From positions 1,734,501-1,798,500 of the forward strand of contig NZ_JAVTTP010000001.1 in the NCBI RefSeq assembly GCF_032248455.1: a stretch of 64,000 nucleotides of DNA, given 5' to 3'. Below the pieces are notes generated by a model that was not told where the DNA came from, ran no database searches, and saw only the letters and a list, made by a program, of their open reading frames with translations. The position numbers were made by a program, and so were the translations under genes. Shown in pieces: positions 60,732 to 64,000 of this stretch. Numbering within the stretch: position 1 is the stretch's first letter; each line of letters opens with the position of its first letter. This DNA is from Pricia mediterranea (GTDB lineage Bacteria; Bacteroidota; Bacteroidia; Flavobacteriales; Flavobacteriaceae).

Positions 60732-61418
60732 TCACAGCACGAATTTGTACCCCACCCCCTTGACAGTCTTAAAATGCTGTTCCCCGATTTTTTCGCGCAG
60801 CTTGCGAATATGAACGTCAATGGTGCGGCCACCGACGACTACCTCGCTGCCCCATACCCGATCTAAGATGGTCTCTCTTTTGAATACTTTGTTGGGCTTC
60901 GAGGTCAAAAGGGCCAAAAGCTCAAATTCCTTTCTCGGGAGAACAAGTTCGACCCCATCGTTGACCACTTTATATTCTTCCCTGTTGATCTCGATATTGC
61001 CCACCTTAACGATGTCGTCCTGTGGGCCATCATCCTCTTTAAGCCTTCTGAGCAAGGCCTTGACCTTACTGACCAAGACCTTGGGGCGAATCGGTTTGGT
61101 GATATAATCGTCGGCCCCCGCTTCGAGGCCCGCCACTTGCGAGTAATCTTCCCCGCGTGCGGTCAAGAAGGCAATGATAGCGTGTTCCATCCCTTCGATA
61201 GCCCGGATTTTCTCGCAGGCCTCCATCCCGTCCATCTCCGGCATCATGACATCGAGGATGATTAAATGGGGCCGCTTCTTTTTAGCAAGGGCCACCCCCT
61301 CGACCCCATTTTTTGCGGTATAGACTTGGTAACCTTCCGAAGTAAGGTTATAACCGACGATTTCAAGGATATCGGGCTCGTCGTCTACCAAAAGTATTTT
61401 GATGTCTTTTTTTTTCAT
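60732..61418 (-). CDS. OmpR/PhoB-family response regulator
   Basis: The 228-residue regulator has a receiver domain (IKILLVDDEPDILEIVGYNL, with the phospho-acceptor in LIILDVMMPEMDG and DDYITKPI) and a winged-helix DNA-binding domain (LVLPRKEFELLALLTSKPNK, GRTIDVHIRKLREKIGEQHF, KTVKGVGYKF). These pairs regulate phosphate or nutrient genes in Bacteroidota. It is divergent from the lipoprotein/TonB operon across 282 bases that hold GTAAC repeats in 11-bp register, the spacing expected for PhoB-type binding sites, which suggests direct control. Confidence 0.93.
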   Translation of the reverse strand: MKKKDIKILLVDDEPDILEIVGYNLTSEGYQVYTAKNGVEGVALAKKKRPHLIILDVMMPEMDGMEACEKIRAIEGMEHAIIAFLTARGEDYSQVAGLEAGADDYITKPIRPKVLVSKVKALLRRLKEDDGPQDDIVKVGNIEINREEYKVVNDGVELVLPRKEFELLALLTSKPNKVFKRETILDRVWGSEVVVGGRTIDVHIRKLREKIGEQHFKTVKGVGYKFVL

Positions 61419-61596
61419 CCCTTTTGTTTATGAAAATTAATTGACCGCTAAGTATTTCGGTTGGTTTTTAGCATCAAAAAAAGCTCTTGTTATCAAGTGC
61501 CTATGATTTGGGGCGGACCTCCCTAGGACTCCCAACTACCGTCGAAGATAAAGATTATACCGGTATCCCGAAACCGCTTAACGTAGATTTAATGTA

Positions 61597-61645
61597 GTAA
61601 CGCCTAGGTAACGGTATTGCAAAGTAGGTTTAATGTGAGGGTAAC
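61597..61645 (+). promoter_or_regulatory. Candidate OmpR/PhoB-type operator (GTAAC direct repeats)
   Basis: GTAAC occurs at 61597, 61608 and 61641, at offsets of 11 and then 33 (three times 11) bases. OmpR/PhoB-family regulators bind half-sites spaced one helical turn apart. A second pair of direct repeats, GTAGATTTAATGT at 61583 and GTAGGTTTAATGT at 61624, overlaps. It lies upstream of the lipoprotein promoter and next to the PhoB-like gene. Repeats are seen; the binder is inferred. Confidence 0.5.
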
Positions 61646-61666
61646 CTGACCTTTACCTCCATCCGC

Positions 61667-61674
61667 TTTATTTG
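61667..61674 (+). promoter_or_regulatory. Possible -7 box (TTTATTTG) of the lipoprotein operon
   Basis: TTTATTTG differs at one position from the TAnnTTTG consensus. It lies 27 bases upstream of the lipoprotein start, and the last GTAAC at 61641 is centred near its -33 region, where an activator would bind. Confidence 0.35.
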
Positions 61675-61700
61675 CAGTGTTTAATAATCAAACTAGAATT

Positions 61701-63149
61701 ATGGATTTTAAATTTAAAATGATGGGAAAAATTGTATTTGCTATGATGGCTTTGGTTGCCATATCGTTTACCGCATGCAGCGATGACGACAATGGGCCGG
61801 TGATACCCGAAGCAACTTGCAGCGATGGTCAGCGGAACGGAAGTGAAACCGGGATAGATTGTGGAGGACCGGATTGCGAACCCTGTACGGATGCCGATCC
61901 TGATTCCGACCCGAATCCAGAACCCTCGGGAGCTATAACCGTAAGCGACAACATTACCACGGATACGGATTGGACGGCCGATACCATCTACACCTTGGAA
62001 GGCCGCATTTTCGTTGAATCGGGAGCCACGCTGACCATTGCCCCGGGCACTATTATCAAAGGTGCTAGCGGTTCGGGTGCGAACGCTTCCGTACTTATCG
62101 TCAGCAAGGGAGCAATGATCAATGCAGCCGGCACTGCCGAAGAGCCCATTATTCTGACTTCGGTCGAGGATAATATCGAAATCGGTCAAACGGCGGGTAC
62201 AAACCTCGACCAAAACGATACCGGAAAATGGGGCGGACTCATAATACTAGGTAACGCACCGGTCTCTCTTGACGGCGATGCCGAATCGGCATTGATCGAA
62301 GGGCTGCCAACGGATACCGATAACGAAGACCTAGGTTCTTACGGTGGCAAGGATCCCACCGACAATTCGGGAACCTTACAATATGTTTCCATCCGTCATG
62401 GGGGAATCGCTCTTAGCGAAGGCAACGAAATCAATGGACTTACCATGGGTGGTGTTGGTAACGGCACCACCGTCGACCACATAGAAGTTGTCGGGAACAA
62501 AGATGACGGAATCGAGTTTTTTGGAGGAACCGTAGATGCAAGCAGCCTTTTCGTTTGGGCACAAGAAGACGACGCCATCGATATTGATCAAGCCTATTCC
62601 GGTACCATTGACAATGTATATGTCGTTCTTGGAGGCACTTCGGATCACGCTTTTGAAATTGATGGGCCCGAAGGTTCGCTAGCCGGGTCATTTACATTGA
62701 CCAATGCTACTTTGGTCGGAAATGCCGACAATGCAGAGGGCGGCGAATTGGCGGACTACCGAAGCGGAGCTACGGGGATTACCTCAAATATCTATGTCAT
62801 TGGATTTCCGGAAGGAAAAGACGTGGAACTGGATAACAACCAGGTTGCCCAAAACTGGTTGGCCGGCCTCGATAATCCCGATGCGGACAATGCCTTGATT
62901 TTCGAAGCTTGGGAAGTTGTAGGCTTTGGGAACGAGATCTTTATCGAAAGCGTTGGATGTATCGAGAATTGCAATGATGATGACAACGAGAACGATGTGA
63001 AGGAAAAACCGATCCTATCCGATCCTACGTTTACCGAAGCTGCCGCCGATTGGACGGCCACCGTCGAAGCGGGCGCCCAGACCGTTGGTGCCACGGCCTC
63101 GGAATTTTCGTGGACCTACTCCAACACCAAAGCCGGATTGGGGCTCTAA
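61701..63149 (+). CDS. Secreted beta-helix lipoprotein, probable partner of a TonB receptor
   Basis: The 482-residue product starts MDFKFKMMGKIVFAMMALVA and has a lipobox (AISFTAC). A Cys-rich insert follows (CSDGQRNGSETGIDCGGPDC, then EPC). A right-handed beta-helix fold covers most of the remainder: WTADTIYTLEGRIFVESGAT, then GTIIKGASGSG, GKWGGLIILGNAPVS, LQYVSIRHGGI, VDHIEVVGNKDDGIEFFGG and the 'EGGELADYRSG' segment. Such lipoproteins often precede TonB receptors in nutrient-uptake loci. It is followed by a terminator and the TonB gene, and preceded by PhoB-type repeats, so it may be starvation-induced. Ligand unknown. Confidence 0.85.
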   Translation: MDFKFKMMGKIVFAMMALVAISFTACSDDDNGPVIPEATCSDGQRNGSETGIDCGGPDCEPCTDADPDSDPNPEPSGAITVSDNITTDTDWTADTIYTLEGRIFVESGATLTIAPGTIIKGASGSGANASVLIVSKGAMINAAGTAEEPIILTSVEDNIEIGQTAGTNLDQNDTGKWGGLIILGNAPVSLDGDAESALIEGLPTDTDNEDLGSYGGKDPTDNSGTLQYVSIRHGGIALSEGNEINGLTMGGVGNGTTVDHIEVVGNKDDGIEFFGGTVDASSLFVWAQEDDAIDIDQAYSGTIDNVYVVLGGTSDHAFEIDGPEGSLAGSFTLTNATLVGNADNAEGGELADYRSGATGITSNIYVIGFPEGKDVELDNNQVAQNWLAGLDNPDADNALIFEAWEVVGFGNEIFIESVGCIENCNDDDNENDVKEKPILSDPTFTEAAADWTATVEAGAQTVGATASEFSWTYSNTKAGLGL

Positions 63150-63188
63150 TGCCTATTCAATGAACGCTTTGGGCCACTAAAGTAAATT

Positions 63189-63222
63189 GCCCGTTTCCCA
63201 CCTTGTGAAGCGGGCCTTTTTC
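63189..63222 (+). terminator. Terminator after the lipoprotein gene
   Basis: A 9-bp stem with one G-U pair (GCCCGTTTC at 63189-63197 with GAAGCGGGC at 63207-63215) is followed by CTTTTTC. It lies 40 bases after the lipoprotein stop and before the TonB receptor, so most transcripts may end here and the receptor is probably expressed at a lower level. Confidence 0.8.
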
Positions 63223-63263
63223 TAATACGAATACGATATCCTTCAAAAACCATATGAAACGAG

Positions 63264-63317
63264 CATTAACAAATTTTAAAAATTACTTCACAAAGGCAAT
63301 GTTTAAAATTTTTAATG
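63264..63317. repeat. AT-rich inverted repeat before the TonB gene
   Basis: CATTAACAAATTTTAAA at 63264 and TTTAAAATTTTTAATG at 63302 pair over 16 bases with a single one-base gap, around a 21-base loop. It has no T-run after it. A 24-codon open frame (63254-63328, starting MKRALTNFKN) overlaps it and could be a leader peptide. It lies between the terminator and the receptor gene and may form a regulatory leader structure. Confidence 0.5.
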
Positions 63318-63391
63318 CGAGAGCGTAGCGGTTACAGACGTTCTCAATTATTTGATTATCTCATTATCAAGTAGTTAAAAAATATAAACGA

Positions 63392-64000
63392 ATGAAACTT
63401 AGAAATTTGATTTTCCTTATAACGGTCCTGACCTTACAGCATTCCTTTGCAGGGCAAGGGATCATTTCAGGGACCCTGAACGACGGTGAGTTCAACGATG
63501 TACTCCCTTTTGCAAATGTATATGTCAAAGGTACTTCCAACGGCACAACCTCCGATTTCGACGGCAAATACCACTTGGAAATCGAACCCGGCACCTATAC
63601 CATGGTATTCTCCTATCTTGGGTACGAAACCAAAGAGATTACAGGCGTAGAAGTAATCGAAGACGGAGAACAGACCGTTGATGTCACGCTCAATCCCGCA
63701 TCCAACGAACTTGACGAGGTAGTGGTGACTACGACCGTGTCCAAAAATACCGAGGCATCCGTACTTAACCTTCAAAGACGCTCCGTGGCTTTAATGGACG
63801 GACTATCCATTCAAAGCATCAAGAAATCAGGTTCCAGCGATATCGCAAGTGCCGTAAAAAGTGTTCCGGGCGTATCGGTACAGGGCGGCAAGTTCGTTTA
63901 CGTCAGGGGACTCAGTGATCGGTATACAAAATCGATTCTCAACGGAATGGAAGTTCCCGGACTGGATCCCGATAGGAATACCCTTCAATTGGATATCTTT
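63392..64000 (+). CDS. TonB-dependent receptor, N-terminal part (cut by window edge)
   Basis: The first 203 codons of a TonB-dependent receptor start MKLRNLIFLITVLTLQHSFA, a signal peptide. A carboxypeptidase-like N-terminal domain follows (TLNDGEFNDVLPFANVYVKG, DFDGKYHLEIEPGTYTMVFS, VTLNPASNELDEVVVTTTVS). The plug begins with IASAVKSVPGVSVQGGKFVY, then VRGLSDRYTKSILNGMEVPG. The PGVSVQGGKFVYVRGLSDRY style suits receptors that lack a nearby SusD. It follows the beta-helix lipoprotein and probably takes up a nutrient together with it. The barrel lies beyond the window. Confidence 0.93.
   Translation, partial: MKLRNLIFLITVLTLQHSFAGQGIISGTLNDGEFNDVLPFANVYVKGTSNGTTSDFDGKYHLEIEPGTYTMVFSYLGYETKEITGVEVIEDGEQTVDVTLNPASNELDEVVVTTTVSKNTEASVLNLQRRSVALMDGLSIQSIKKSGSSDIASAVKSVPGVSVQGGKFVYVRGLSDRYTKSILNGMEVPGLDPDRNTLQLDIF

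Overview
The window looks like chromosomal DNA of a member of the Bacteroidota, most likely a marine Flavobacteriaceae species. The evidence is two TonB-dependent outer-membrane proteins, a large secreted protease with a type IX secretion (Por) C-terminal signal, a hybrid-two-component-type sugar-binding domain, a Bacteroidota-type (T6SS-iii) Hcp, many 'SxxC' lipoproteins, and a -7 promoter box of the TAnnTTTG type. No rRNA, CRISPR array, phage or insertion sequence was seen. One tRNA gene, tRNA-Leu(CAA), lies at 7791-7872.

Layout. 1-7.4 kb: the end of a sugar-sensor gene, a small intradiol dioxygenase/YceI operon, and an outer-membrane beta-barrel gene divergent from a LytS/LytTR two-component pair. 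7.8-10.6 kb: tRNA-Leu, prs, rplY (L25/Ctc), pth. 10.7-19.5 kb: T9SS metalloprotease plus lipoprotein, ribF, an HTTM membrane protein coupled to a glycosyltransferase, and a cell-wall amidase. 19.9-29.7 kb: lipoprotein, a GntP permease/RidA/D-serine-dehydratase-like cluster for D-amino acids, a secreted hypothetical, an S45 acylase, an ABC exporter and a small PepSY-like protein. 29.8-32.9 kb: an Fe-S and electron-transfer cluster (Mrp/ApbC, NFU, ferredoxin reductase, ferredoxin). 33.0-53.7 kb: a very large FtsX/MacB-type ABC system running leftward: TolC, HlyD, ATPase, then five tandem paralogous ~800-residue permeases, an adhesin-like protein, and a decayed end with two permease relics and a second ATPase. 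53.9-56.9 kb: a divergent NtrC-type regulator and its kinase. 57.1-61.4 kb: an alkyltransferase-like DNA repair protein, a LysE-type exporter, trmB and a PhoR/PhoB-like pair. 61.7-64 kb: a beta-helix lipoprotein and the start of a TonB receptor, probably controlled by that pair.

The main accessory element is a rightward cassette at 34.3-36.6 kb, sitting between the two dead permease relics: an orphan T6SS hcp, a gene of unknown function overlapping it by one base (candidate effector with a hydrophobic segment), an abutting one-TM protein (candidate immunity) and a lipoprotein. No other T6SS genes are present.

Three regulatory links can be read from the DNA. A sigma-54 promoter precedes tolC, next to the NtrC-type activator. 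Two TGTCGTTC half-sites with a 21-bp period (LytTR spacing) precede the beta-barrel gene. GTAAC repeats in 11-bp register (OmpR/PhoB spacing) precede the lipoprotein/TonB operon.

The intergenic DNA carries an unexpected family of short degenerate tandem repeats with a strict 7-bp period at nine places, plus two other recurring elements: a TCGACTGCGCTCGA hairpin and a 31-bp palindrome.
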